Shown: positions 21,760-29,544 of the stretch, piece by piece
Position numbering within the stretch: position 1 is the first letter of the stretch
Layout: the number at the start of each line of letters is the position of its first letter
Origin: CADEED01 sp039931065
GTDB lineage: Bacteria; Pseudomonadota; Gammaproteobacteria; Steroidobacterales; Steroidobacteraceae
Assembly: GCA_039931065.1 (NCBI GenBank)
Contig: JBDTSP010000016.1
Coordinates: 1-64,000, forward strand
DNA length: 64,000 nt
Direction of reading: 5' to 3'
Notes under the pieces: generated by a model
Databases searched by the model: none
Told to the model about the DNA's origin: nothing
What the model saw: only the letters and a program-made list of their open reading frames with translations
Position numbers and translations under genes: made by a program

Positions 21760-22870
21760 TCAGCAGGCGCCGCCACTCGTGGCTGTCGCGCCGCCGGTCA
21801 AACCGGTCGTGGCGCGGCCGGTGTTGTCGCAGCCGCGCTGGCCGCGCGTGAACACGGCGATCGATGCGACAATTCGTGCGCTCTCGCTGGTGGGCCTGGG
21901 CTTTCTCAAACCCATCGTCGCGATCTGCCGCGGCGAGGATCCGCGCGCGCACATGCGGCAGTTGTGGCTCGATCTGGGCGCCCCGGTCATCGCGATGACG
22001 GCCTTTCTGCTCGTGTGGAGCCAGGTCTCCGCGGGGATTCAAACCAGCCTCGGGCAGATCCCCGGGCCGGTCGCGGTGTGGCAACAGACCAAGGCGTTGT
22101 GGGTCGACCATCTCGTGCAGCGCGAGAAAGCCACCGCGTTCTACGAACGGCAGGAAAAGCGCAACGCCGGGAAACTGGCCGAAGACCCGGCGGCCGACAT
22201 GACGGTGCGCAAATACACCGGCAAGCCGACCTATATCGACCAGATTTTCGTAAGTCTCAAGACCGTCTTCGCGGGGTTCCTGCTCGCCACTTTGTTAGCC
22301 GTGCCGATCGGCATCCTGTGCGGTGCCAGCAAGACTTTCAACGCGATGTTCAACCCGTTGATACAGCTGTTCAAGCCGGTTTCGCCGCTCGCCTGGTTGC
22401 CCATCGTCACGATGATCGTCAGCGCCGTGTACGTGAGCGCCGATCCGCTGTTCGACAAGTCGTTCGTCAATTCGGCGGTGACGGTGACGTTGTGTTCCCT
22501 GTGGCCGACCGTCATCAATACCGCAGTTGGCGTCGCCTCCATCGATCGCGACCTGCTCAACGTGGCGCGTGTTCTCAGGCTTGGCAAAACTACCCAGCTC
22601 ACGAAGCTCGTACTGCCCTCGGCGCTGCCGTACATATTCACGGGCATGCGCCTGTCGCTGGGGGTGGGCTGGATGGTGCTGATCGCCGCGGAAATGCTGG
22701 CGCAGAACCCCGGCCTCGGAAAATTCGTCTGGGACGAATTCCAGAACGGCAGCTCGGAATCGCTGAGCCGGATCATGGTGGCGGTGTTCACCATTGGCAT
22801 CATCGGCTTCCTGCTCGACCGCATCATGCTCGCGCTGCAGAACGCGTTCACCTACGGCCCGACGCGATGA
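21743..22870 (+). CDS. nrtB: Nitrate ABC transporter permease NrtB
   Basis: The 375-residue inner-membrane protein starts with a proline-rich cytoplasmic leader. It then has a first membrane span (APVIAMTAFLLVWSQV) and, after about 170 residues, the core permease domain with about five spans. The ATPase-contact loop is ARVLRLGKTTQLTKLVLPSALPYIFTGMRLSLG, the EAA-like motif of this class. The long hydrophilic insertion after the first span (QREKATAFYERQEK) is normal for NrtB. It overlaps nrtA by 17 bp and its TGA overlaps the next ATG, so the three proteins are translationally coupled. Confidence 0.93.
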   Translation: MSSASSQQAPPLVAVAPPVKPVVARPVLSQPRWPRVNTAIDATIRALSLVGLGFLKPIVAICRGEDPRAHMRQLWLDLGAPVIAMTAFLLVWSQVSAGIQTSLGQIPGPVAVWQQTKALWVDHLVQREKATAFYERQEKRNAGKLAEDPAADMTVRKYTGKPTYIDQIFVSLKTVFAGFLLATLLAVPIGILCGASKTFNAMFNPLIQLFKPVSPLAWLPIVTMIVSAVYVSADPLFDKSFVNSAVTVTLCSLWPTVINTAVGVASIDRDLLNVARVLRLGKTTQLTKLVLPSALPYIFTGMRLSLGVGWMVLIAAEMLAQNPGLGKFVWDEFQNGSSESLSRIMVAVFTIGIIGFLLDRIMLALQNAFTYGPTR

Positions 22871-24540
22871 GTCATCTCGAGCTGCGCAACGTCGGCAAGA
22901 GTTATGGCGGCGTGGAAGTGCTCGCCGACATCAATCTGTCGATCGAAGAGGGCGAGTTCGTCGCGCTGATCGGCTTTTCGGGCTCGGGCAAGACGACGCT
23001 CATGTCGATCCTCGCCGGGCTGATCGAGCCCGACGCGGGCGAAGTTCGCATGCGCGGCGCAGTGGCGGGGGCCGCCGGCCCGGATCGCGGTCTGGTGTTC
23101 CAGAGTTATTCGCTGATGCCCTGGCTCACGGTGTTCGACAACGTCGCGCTCGCGGTCGACTCGGTGTTCGCGCGCGAGAGCAAACAACAACGCCACGCAC
23201 GCACGGAGAAATACGTGCGCATGGTGGGCCTCGGTCACGCGATGGACCGGCGCCCGGCGGAGCTCTCTGGCGGCATGCGGCAGCGCGTGGCGGTCGCACG
23301 GGCGCTGGCGATCAATCCTGAATTCCTGCTGCTCGACGAACCACTGTCGGCGCTCGACGCGTTGACGCGCGCCAAGCTGCAGGACGAGATCGAATCGATC
23401 TGGCGCGAAGAGAAGAAGACCGTGGTGCTGGTCACCAACGACGTGGACGAAGCGCTGCTGCTGGCGGATCGCATCATTCCGCTCAATCCCGGACCGCGCG
23501 CGACCCTGGGGCCGGAATTCATCGTAAACCTGCCGCGGCCGCGCGATCGCAAGGCCGTGAATCACGATGCGCGTTATCGCCAGCTGCGCGCGGCGATCAC
23601 GCAGTACCTGCTCGACGTCGAAGCGGTCAAACCTGTGGCCACCGACGGCGGGATCAAACTACCGGACGTGGTGCCGATCACGTCGGCCGACTTCCTGCCC
23701 AAGGCGGTGCGCGCAGCCAACAAGCCGAAGCCGCTGTCCAACGTCGACAAGTACGTCGAGTTCTACAACGTCCACAAGGTCTATCCGACGCCGAAGGGAC
23801 CGCTCACCGTGGTCGAGGGCTTCAATCTCGACATCAAGCGTGGCGAGTGCGTTTCGCTGATCGGGCATTCGGGCTGCGGCAAGTCGACTGCATTGTCGAT
23901 GTGCGCGGGCCTGACCGATGTCTCGGATGGCGGCATCACGCTCGACGGGCGCGAGGTCACGAGCGCCGGTCCCGATCGTGGCGTGGTGTTCCAGGCGCCG
24001 AACCTGTTGTCCTGGCTCACGGCCCGACAAAACGTCGCGTTGGGCGTCGATCGCGTCTATCCACATGCCTCCAACGCCGAGCGCTCCGACATCGTCGACT
24101 ACTACCTCACGCGAGTCGGGCTCGCAGATTCGCTCGACAAGTTCGCGCGCGACATGTCGAACGGGATGCGTCAGCGCGTGGGTCTGGCGCGTGCGTTCGC
24201 GCTGTCACCCAAGTTGCTGCTGCTCGACGAACCCTTCGGCATGCTGGACGCGTTGACCCGCTGGGACCTGCAGGAGGTCCTGATGGACATCCTCAAGCGC
24301 ACGAAGATCACCGCGATCTGCGTCACCCACGATGTCGACGAGGCGATCCTGGTCGCCGATCGCGTGGTGATGATGACCAACGGGCCGCGCGCGCGGATCG
24401 GCAAGGTGATGCAGGTGGACCTGCCGCGCCCCCGCACCCGCAAGATGCTGCTGGAGCATCCGCGCTACTACGCTTATAGAGAAGAGTTGCTGAGTTTTCT
24501 GGAAGAGTACGAGCACGGCTCGGGGCACCGTGCCGCCTAA
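22867..24540 (+). CDS. nrtD: Nitrate ABC transporter ATPase, tandem double-ATPase fusion
   Basis: The 557-residue protein contains two complete ABC ATPase domains. Domain 1 (residues 1 to about 255) has Walker A GFSGSGKTT, signature LSGGMRQRVAVARAL and Walker B LLLDEPL. Domain 2 (from about 295) has GHSGCGKST, a variant signature MSNGMRQRVGLARAF and LLLDEPF. Both match NrtC/NrtD-type nitrate transporters. Normally two separate ATPases form the pair; here one chain supplies both, joined by a linker of about 40 residues. The usual NrtA-like regulatory domain of NrtC is absent. The second site has Asn where Ser-Gly-Gly is usual (SNG), so the two sites may be unequal. The ATG overlaps the nrtB stop. 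Confidence 0.92.
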   Translation: MSHLELRNVGKSYGGVEVLADINLSIEEGEFVALIGFSGSGKTTLMSILAGLIEPDAGEVRMRGAVAGAAGPDRGLVFQSYSLMPWLTVFDNVALAVDSVFARESKQQRHARTEKYVRMVGLGHAMDRRPAELSGGMRQRVAVARALAINPEFLLLDEPLSALDALTRAKLQDEIESIWREEKKTVVLVTNDVDEALLLADRIIPLNPGPRATLGPEFIVNLPRPRDRKAVNHDARYRQLRAAITQYLLDVEAVKPVATDGGIKLPDVVPITSADFLPKAVRAANKPKPLSNVDKYVEFYNVHKVYPTPKGPLTVVEGFNLDIKRGECVSLIGHSGCGKSTALSMCAGLTDVSDGGITLDGREVTSAGPDRGVVFQAPNLLSWLTARQNVALGVDRVYPHASNAERSDIVDYYLTRVGLADSLDKFARDMSNGMRQRVGLARAFALSPKLLLLDEPFGMLDALTRWDLQEVLMDILKRTKITAICVTHDVDEAILVADRVVMMTNGPRARIGKVMQVDLPRPRTRKMLLEHPRYYAYREELLSFLEEYEHGSGHRAA

Positions 24541-24565
24541 CAAGAATCGATATCGGGAGGATTTC

Positions 24566-25810
24566 ATGAGAATGGATAGTCGGCCGTTGTTCGCGGCCTT
24601 GGCCCTGGGGTTTTCAGCGGTTGCCGCGCAGGCGGATGGCCTGGATCCGGTGTGGGGCGCATTTGGCGAGGGCAAGCCAATTTTCGATGTCCGGTTGCGC
24701 GTCGAAGATGTGGACCAGGACCCGATCGTCAATGACGCACATGCGACGACGTTGCGCGCGCGCCTGGGTTTCGAAACCGGCAAGGCCTGGAACATCGCGC
24801 TGCTGATCGAAGGCGAGGCGGTGGTGCCGCTCGAGTCCGACTATCGCCCGGATCCGGCGGTGGCGACGATGACCACGTACCCGGTGGTGCCGGATCCGGA
24901 AAGCTACGAAATCAACCGTTTTCAATTCGTGAACACCAGCCTGCCAGGCACGACCATCACGCTCGGCCGGCAACGCATCGCGCTCGATGATCAACGCTTC
25001 GTCGGTCCCGTCGGCTGGCGCCAGAACGAACAGACCTTCGACGCGTTGCGCGTGGTCAATCGCAGCGTCAAGAACCTGGTGCTCGACGCGACGTATTTCG
25101 ATCGCGTGAACCGGGTCTTTGGACCGGATTCGCCGCAGGGCGCCTACAAGGGCGATAGCTTCCTGGTCAATGCTTCGTACCAGACGAAAGCAGGAAAGCT
25201 GACCGCCTACAGCTATCTACTCGACTTCGAGAACATCGCAGGCGTAGCCGCCGCGGTGCGGGACTCCACTTCGACCTACGGATTGCGTTTCGCCGGCGAG
25301 AAACCCGTTGGCAAGATCAAGGTGGGCTACATCGCGGCCTACGCGACGCAAACCGACTACGCCGACAATCCGCTCGATTTCGACCTCGACTACAAGAATG
25401 CCGAGCTCAACGCCACATTCCGGCAGTTCGGCCTCGGAGTGGGCATCGAATTGCTCGAAGGCAATGGCGTGAAGGGATTCACGACGCCGCTGGCAACCCT
25501 GCACAAGTTCCAGGGTTGGGACGACAAGTTTCTCGCGACACCGGCCAATGGTCTCGAGGACCGCTACGTCAATGGCAGTGTGACGCTTAAGGGTGTCGGT
25601 GCGTTCGACACGCTCGCGTTCGTCGTGGGGTTCCATGACTTCGACGCGCAGCGGATATCCGCCGACTACGGCAGCGAATGGGACCTGTCCTTCGCCGCCA
25701 AATACAAACGCGCCAACCTGATGCTCAAGTACGGCGACTACCAACAGGGTGTGCTGGCTGCCGCGCGCGATACAAAAAAGGCGTGGGCGCAACTCGAGTT
25801 CGTGTGGTGA
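24566..25810 (+). CDS. Outer-membrane porin, alginate-export-like, of the nitrate operon
   Basis: The 414-residue protein has a signal peptide (LFAALALGFSAVAAQA) and an all-beta sequence of alternating strands ending in a C-terminal aromatic residue (AQLEFVW), the outer-membrane barrel signature. Segments such as RFQFVNTSLPGTTITLGRQRIALDDQRFVG resemble the alginate-export/AlgE-like porin family. It begins 25 bp after the ATPase gene with GGGAGG as ribosome binding site, so it belongs to the operon. It probably lets nitrate or nitrite through the outer membrane. The substrate is inferred from context only. Confidence 0.8.
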   Translation: MRMDSRPLFAALALGFSAVAAQADGLDPVWGAFGEGKPIFDVRLRVEDVDQDPIVNDAHATTLRARLGFETGKAWNIALLIEGEAVVPLESDYRPDPAVATMTTYPVVPDPESYEINRFQFVNTSLPGTTITLGRQRIALDDQRFVGPVGWRQNEQTFDALRVVNRSVKNLVLDATYFDRVNRVFGPDSPQGAYKGDSFLVNASYQTKAGKLTAYSYLLDFENIAGVAAAVRDSTSTYGLRFAGEKPVGKIKVGYIAAYATQTDYADNPLDFDLDYKNAELNATFRQFGLGVGIELLEGNGVKGFTTPLATLHKFQGWDDKFLATPANGLEDRYVNGSVTLKGVGAFDTLAFVVGFHDFDAQRISADYGSEWDLSFAAKYKRANLMLKYGDYQQGVLAAARDTKKAWAQLEFVW

Positions 25811-25859
25811 GTTGGGCCATCCGGCACCTTCAGACAACAACCAATGAGAGAGTGAAAAG

Positions 25860-26681
25860 ATGTCCTATCTAGCCCCTTCGGAATTCGTGACCAAGATGGT
25901 CGACGCCGGCGAGTCGAAGATCTTCATGTCGACCCGCGATACGTTGATCCGCGCCTTCATGGCCGGCGCGATCCTCTGCCTGGCCGCCGCGTTCGCGGTG
26001 ACCGTCAGTCAGCAGACCGGGTATCCCATCATTGGTGCCATCCTGTTTCCGGTCGGCTTCTGCATGTTGTACCTGCTGGGATTCGATCTGGTGACCGGTG
26101 TGTTCGTGCTCTCGCCTCTGGCACTGCTCGACAAACGCCCCGGCGTCACGTTAGGTGGAGTGCTGCGCAATTGGGGACTGGTGTTCTGCGGCAACTTTGC
26201 CGGTGCATTCACAGTCGCGGTCCTGATGTCGATTGTGTTTACGTTTGCGTGGTCGCAGGAACCGAATGCCGTCGGAAAAATGATTGCGCACATCGGCGAA
26301 TCACGGACCATCGGCTACAAGGAACACGGCATGGCCGGCATGCTCACGTTGTTCATCCGCGGCGTGTTGTGCAACTGGATGGTATCCACCGGGGTCGTCG
26401 GCGCGATGATCTCGACCAGCGTCCCCGGCAAGGTGATTGCCATGTGGATGCCGATCATGGTGTTCTTCGGCATGACCTTCGAACATTCGGTAGTGAACAT
26501 GTTCCTGTTCCCTTCGGGCATCCTGATGGGCGCGCACTTCAACTGGGGTGACTATTTCGTCTGGAACGAAATTCCGACTCTGGTCGGCAATATCGTCGGC
26601 GGCCTGTCGTTCACCGGCCTCACGCTTTATTCCACACACATAAAGACGGCGCCGAAGCGCGCGCTTAAACTCGCGGCCTGA
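25860..26681 (+). CDS. nirC: Formate/nitrite transporter family channel (NirC-like)
   Basis: The 273-residue inner-membrane protein is of the FNT family, with six membrane helices. Family motifs visible include a first helix FMAGAILCLAAAFAV, GAILFPVGFCMLYLLGFDLVTGVF, LRNWGLVFCGNFAGA, RGVLCNWMVSTG and FGMTFEHSVVNMF. FNT pentamers conduct formate or nitrite. With nitrate and nitrite reductase genes in the same region, nitrite is the likely substrate. The ATG at 25860 follows GAGAGTGAAAAG. It is the last gene of the import operon, followed by a strong terminator at 26700. Confidence 0.9.
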   Translation: MSYLAPSEFVTKMVDAGESKIFMSTRDTLIRAFMAGAILCLAAAFAVTVSQQTGYPIIGAILFPVGFCMLYLLGFDLVTGVFVLSPLALLDKRPGVTLGGVLRNWGLVFCGNFAGAFTVAVLMSIVFTFAWSQEPNAVGKMIAHIGESRTIGYKEHGMAGMLTLFIRGVLCNWMVSTGVVGAMISTSVPGKVIAMWMPIMVFFGMTFEHSVVNMFLFPSGILMGAHFNWGDYFVWNEIPTLVGNIVGGLSFTGLTLYSTHIKTAPKRALKLAA

Positions 26682-26699
26682 TATTCGGTTGCCTCAGCA

Positions 26700-26731
26700 G
26701 TCCCCGGCCGCCCGCGCGGCCGGGGACTTTT
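26700..26731 (+). terminator. Rho-independent terminator of the nitrate import operon
   Basis: A perfect 12-bp stem (GTCCCCGGCCGC paired with GCGGCCGGGGAC) with a CCGC loop is followed by TTTT. It lies 19 bp after the nirC stop codon. Confidence 0.9.
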
Positions 26732-26745
26732 CCATTTGGTTGCCC

Positions 26746-28467
26746 ATGCCCCGACACCTGAAAATCTCGCTCGGGCAACACTCCGACCGTGGCCGCAAGG
26801 AGACCAACCAGGATTTTCACGGCGCCTGCATTCCGCAGGAGCCGCAGTTGGGCGCGAAGGGCATCGCCATCGCGCTGGCCGATGGCATCAGCACCAGCAA
26901 TGTGAGCCAGGCCGCGAGCCAGGCGACGGTCAAAAGCCTGCTCGAGGACTATTACTGCACCTCGCATGCGTGGTCGGTCCGCAAGTCCGTGCAGCAGGTG
27001 CTGACGGCCATCAACTCCTGGTTGTGGGCGCAGACGCGGCAGAGCCAGTTTCGTTATGAGCTCGAGCGTGGCTATGTCTGCACGTTGAGCGCGCTGGTGC
27101 TCAAGTCCAACACCGCCTATCTGTTTCATGTCGGCGACGCGCGCATCTTCCGCGTGCGCGGCGAGGCGCTTGAGCAGCTCACGCAGGATCACCGGGTCTG
27201 GGTGTCGCAGGAACAGAGCCACCTGAGCCGAGCCTTCGGCATGCAGGACCAGATCGACATCGACTACCAGGCTCTGAACTTGAACGTGGGGGATGTGTTC
27301 TTCTGCGCGACCGATGGAGTCCATGAGTTTGTCAGCGCACTGTTCGTCGCGCAGGCGATCGCTGCGAATGCGCAGGATCTCGATGCCGCGGCGCGCGCCA
27401 TCGTCGCCGAGGCCCTCGAACGCGGCAGCATCGACAACCTGACCGCGCAGATCGTGCGAATCGAGGAATTGCCCGATCAGGATGCCGACGAGATCCTGCG
27501 CTCCTTGAGCGAATTGCCGTTTCCGCCGCTGCTGTTGCCACGCGAGCTGTTCGACGGTTATCGGATCGTGCGCGAGATTCACGCCAGCGCGCGCAGCCAT
27601 GTCTACCTGGCGTCGGATGACGAGACGCGCCCGCCGGTGGTGATCAAGACCCTGTCGACGGAGTTGCAGCAGGATCCGCAGCAGATCGACCGGTTCCTGA
27701 TGGAAGACTGGATCGCGCGGCGCATCAACAACGCGCATGTGATGCGGCCGATCGAAGCCACCCGCGCGCGCGGCTTCATCTACACAGTGAGCGAATACAT
27801 CGACGGGCAGACTTTGTCGCAGTGGATGATCGACAACCCGAAGCCCGACCTGGAAACGGTGCGCGGCATTGTCGAGCAGATTGCGAAGGGGGTAACCGCA
27901 TTCCACCGGCTCGAAATGCTGCACCAGGATCTGCGACCCGCGAACGTCATGATCGATCGCTTGGGCACGGTGAAGATCGTGGACTTCGGCTCCACGCGTG
28001 TGGCCGGCATCGTGGAATCGTCGAGCGCGGCTGCGGAGACGCACTTGTTAGGCACGGTGCAATACACGGCGCCAGAATACTTCCTGGGCGAACCGGGTAC
28101 ACCGGCCTCGGATCAGTTCTCGCTCGGTGTCATCGCATACCAGATGTTGTCGGGCCGCTTGCCGTATGGCGCGGAGGTTTCCCGGGCGCGCACCCGCGCC
28201 GCGCAACGGCGGCTCACGTACCGCTCGGTGCTCGACGATGACCGCGAGACACCCGCGTGGATCGATGCAGTTCTCACCAAGGCCACACATCCGGATCCGC
28301 TCAAGCGTTACCAGGAGCTGTCGGAGTTCGTACACGACCTGCGGCATCCGAATGCGGCCTATCTCAGTCGCACGCGGCGGCCGCTGCTGGAACGGAACCC
28401 GGCGGCGTTCTGGAAGGGCGTGTCACTGATCCTGGCAATCGTGATCGTGGTCCTGTTGCTGCGGTAG
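26746..28467 (+). CDS. PP2C phosphatase-Ser/Thr kinase fusion protein
   Basis: The 573-residue protein has a PP2C-type phosphatase domain (residues about 5-240; metal-binding Asp in HSDRGRKETNQD and IALADG, DVFFCATDGVHEF). A eukaryotic-like kinase domain (about 268-540) follows, with Lys in PPVVIKTL, catalytic loop HQDLRPANV (HQD in place of HRD), metal-binding DFG and the activation segment to APEYFLGEP. A C-terminal membrane helix (VSLILAIVIVVLLLR) anchors it. This bifunctional family is regularly next to nitrate assimilation genes in pseudomonads. Control of nitrate uptake or reduction by phosphorylation is inferred from context. The ATG at 26746 was chosen because the phosphatase domain starts directly after it. 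Confidence 0.88.
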   Translation: MPRHLKISLGQHSDRGRKETNQDFHGACIPQEPQLGAKGIAIALADGISTSNVSQAASQATVKSLLEDYYCTSHAWSVRKSVQQVLTAINSWLWAQTRQSQFRYELERGYVCTLSALVLKSNTAYLFHVGDARIFRVRGEALEQLTQDHRVWVSQEQSHLSRAFGMQDQIDIDYQALNLNVGDVFFCATDGVHEFVSALFVAQAIAANAQDLDAAARAIVAEALERGSIDNLTAQIVRIEELPDQDADEILRSLSELPFPPLLLPRELFDGYRIVREIHASARSHVYLASDDETRPPVVIKTLSTELQQDPQQIDRFLMEDWIARRINNAHVMRPIEATRARGFIYTVSEYIDGQTLSQWMIDNPKPDLETVRGIVEQIAKGVTAFHRLEMLHQDLRPANVMIDRLGTVKIVDFGSTRVAGIVESSSAAAETHLLGTVQYTAPEYFLGEPGTPASDQFSLGVIAYQMLSGRLPYGAEVSRARTRAAQRRLTYRSVLDDDRETPAWIDAVLTKATHPDPLKRYQELSEFVHDLRHPNAAYLSRTRRPLLERNPAAFWKGVSLILAIVIVVLLLR

Positions 28468-28476
28468 TAAGTAGCG

Positions 28477-28559
28477 GTGCCGGGTGGGGGTTCTCGGGGT
28501 TGGCGTGTGTCCCGGCGGTGTTTTCTGACACGCCAACCCCGAGAACCCTCACCCGGCAC
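28477..28559. repeat. 32-bp near-perfect inverted repeat, 19-nt loop
   Basis: The arms at 28477-28508 and 28528-28559 match as reverse complements at 31 of 32 positions, and the remaining pair is a G-T wobble in RNA. They begin GTGCCGGGTG and end GGTTGGCGTGT. The element lies between two genes on the same strand, just after the kinase gene. No T-run follows, so it is either a factor-dependent terminator or a mobile palindromic repeat. Confidence 0.85.
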
Positions 28560-28581
28560 TACTCGGACTAGACTCGGGCAA

Positions 28582-29523
28582 ATGCGCACCTCACGTCGGT
28601 CATTTCTTGCTGCCGCTGGCACGCTGAGTGCGCTCACCGCGCTGCCGCCCGCAGCTTCCGTGGCGGGCGACGACGCGGTGCGCACACGCCTCGTGTTGCT
28701 CGGGACTGCCGGCGGACCGCGCCCGCGCAAGACCCGTTCGGCGTCGGCCCAGGCCATCGTCGTGGGCGGCGCCATCTACATCGCGGACTGCGGCGATGGT
28801 GTCGCGCGGCAGATGGTCGATGCGGGCCTGGCGCTCAACGCCATCCGTGGCGTGTTCATCACGCACCATCACTCGGATCACAACGCCGACTACGGCAACC
28901 TGCTGTTGCTGGCCTGGACGGGAGGATTGCGCACACCGGTGGACACCTTCGGTCCGCCGCCACTCGAGAAGATGACGCGGCTGTTCCTGGAAATGAACGA
29001 GGTCGACATCAGCACGCGTATGGCCGACGAAAAGCGGGTGCCGCTGGCGCCGCTGATCCGCGCGCACGACATCGCAGCGCCGGGCACGGTCTTCGAAGAC
29101 GAACGCGTCAAGGTCACGGCCGCGCTGGTCGATCATCCGCCGATGAATCCGGCGTTCGCATACCGTTTTGACAGCGCGGATCGATCCATCGTGATCTCGG
29201 GCGACACGAAGTATTCGCAGAATCTCATCGCGCTCGCGAAGGGCGCCGATGTGCTGGTCCACGAGGCTATCTACCCCGAATCGGTGGATCGCCTGGTCCG
29301 CAACGTGGCGAACGCGCCGGATCTCAAGCGCAGCATTCTCTCGCATCACACCGCGGCGGAAGACGTGGGACGCGTCGCCGCGGCGGCCGGAGTACAGGTG
29401 CTGGTCTTGTCGCACCTGATTCCCGCCGAGGATCCGCAGGTCACGGAGCAGATGTGGCTCGACGCCGTTGCGAAACATTTCAAGGGAAAGGTCGTCGTAG
29501 GCAGTGACCTCGCGACCATCTGA
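28582..29523 (+). CDS. Tat-exported metallo-beta-lactamase-fold hydrolase
   Basis: The 313-residue protein has a twin-arginine signal (TSRRSFLAAAGTLSAL), so it is exported folded. The metal site starts with THHHSDH (His95, His97, Asp99, His100), followed by the second-shell FDSADRSIVISGDTKYSQNL and the late SHHT and SHLIPAEDP histidines. The overall pattern resembles the arylsulfatase/ribonuclease Z-like branch, which uses two zinc ions. The substrate is unknown. It is not a classical beta-lactamase. The ATG at 28582 begins the Tat signal; longer frames lie in the upstream palindrome. The gene converges with the TonB receptor gene 21 bp away. Confidence 0.85.
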   Translation: MRTSRRSFLAAAGTLSALTALPPAASVAGDDAVRTRLVLLGTAGGPRPRKTRSASAQAIVVGGAIYIADCGDGVARQMVDAGLALNAIRGVFITHHHSDHNADYGNLLLLAWTGGLRTPVDTFGPPPLEKMTRLFLEMNEVDISTRMADEKRVPLAPLIRAHDIAAPGTVFEDERVKVTAALVDHPPMNPAFAYRFDSADRSIVISGDTKYSQNLIALAKGADVLVHEAIYPESVDRLVRNVANAPDLKRSILSHHTAAEDVGRVAAAAGVQVLVLSHLIPAEDPQVTEQMWLDAVAKHFKGKVVVGSDLATI

Positions 29524-29544
29524 CCGGCACCACGCGTCTTTCGC

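Noticed and set aside
28582..29523. Beta-lactamase (antibiotic resistance) gene
   Set aside because: The Tat signal and the pattern after THHHSDH fit the arylsulfatase/RNase Z-like branch, not resistance enzymes.
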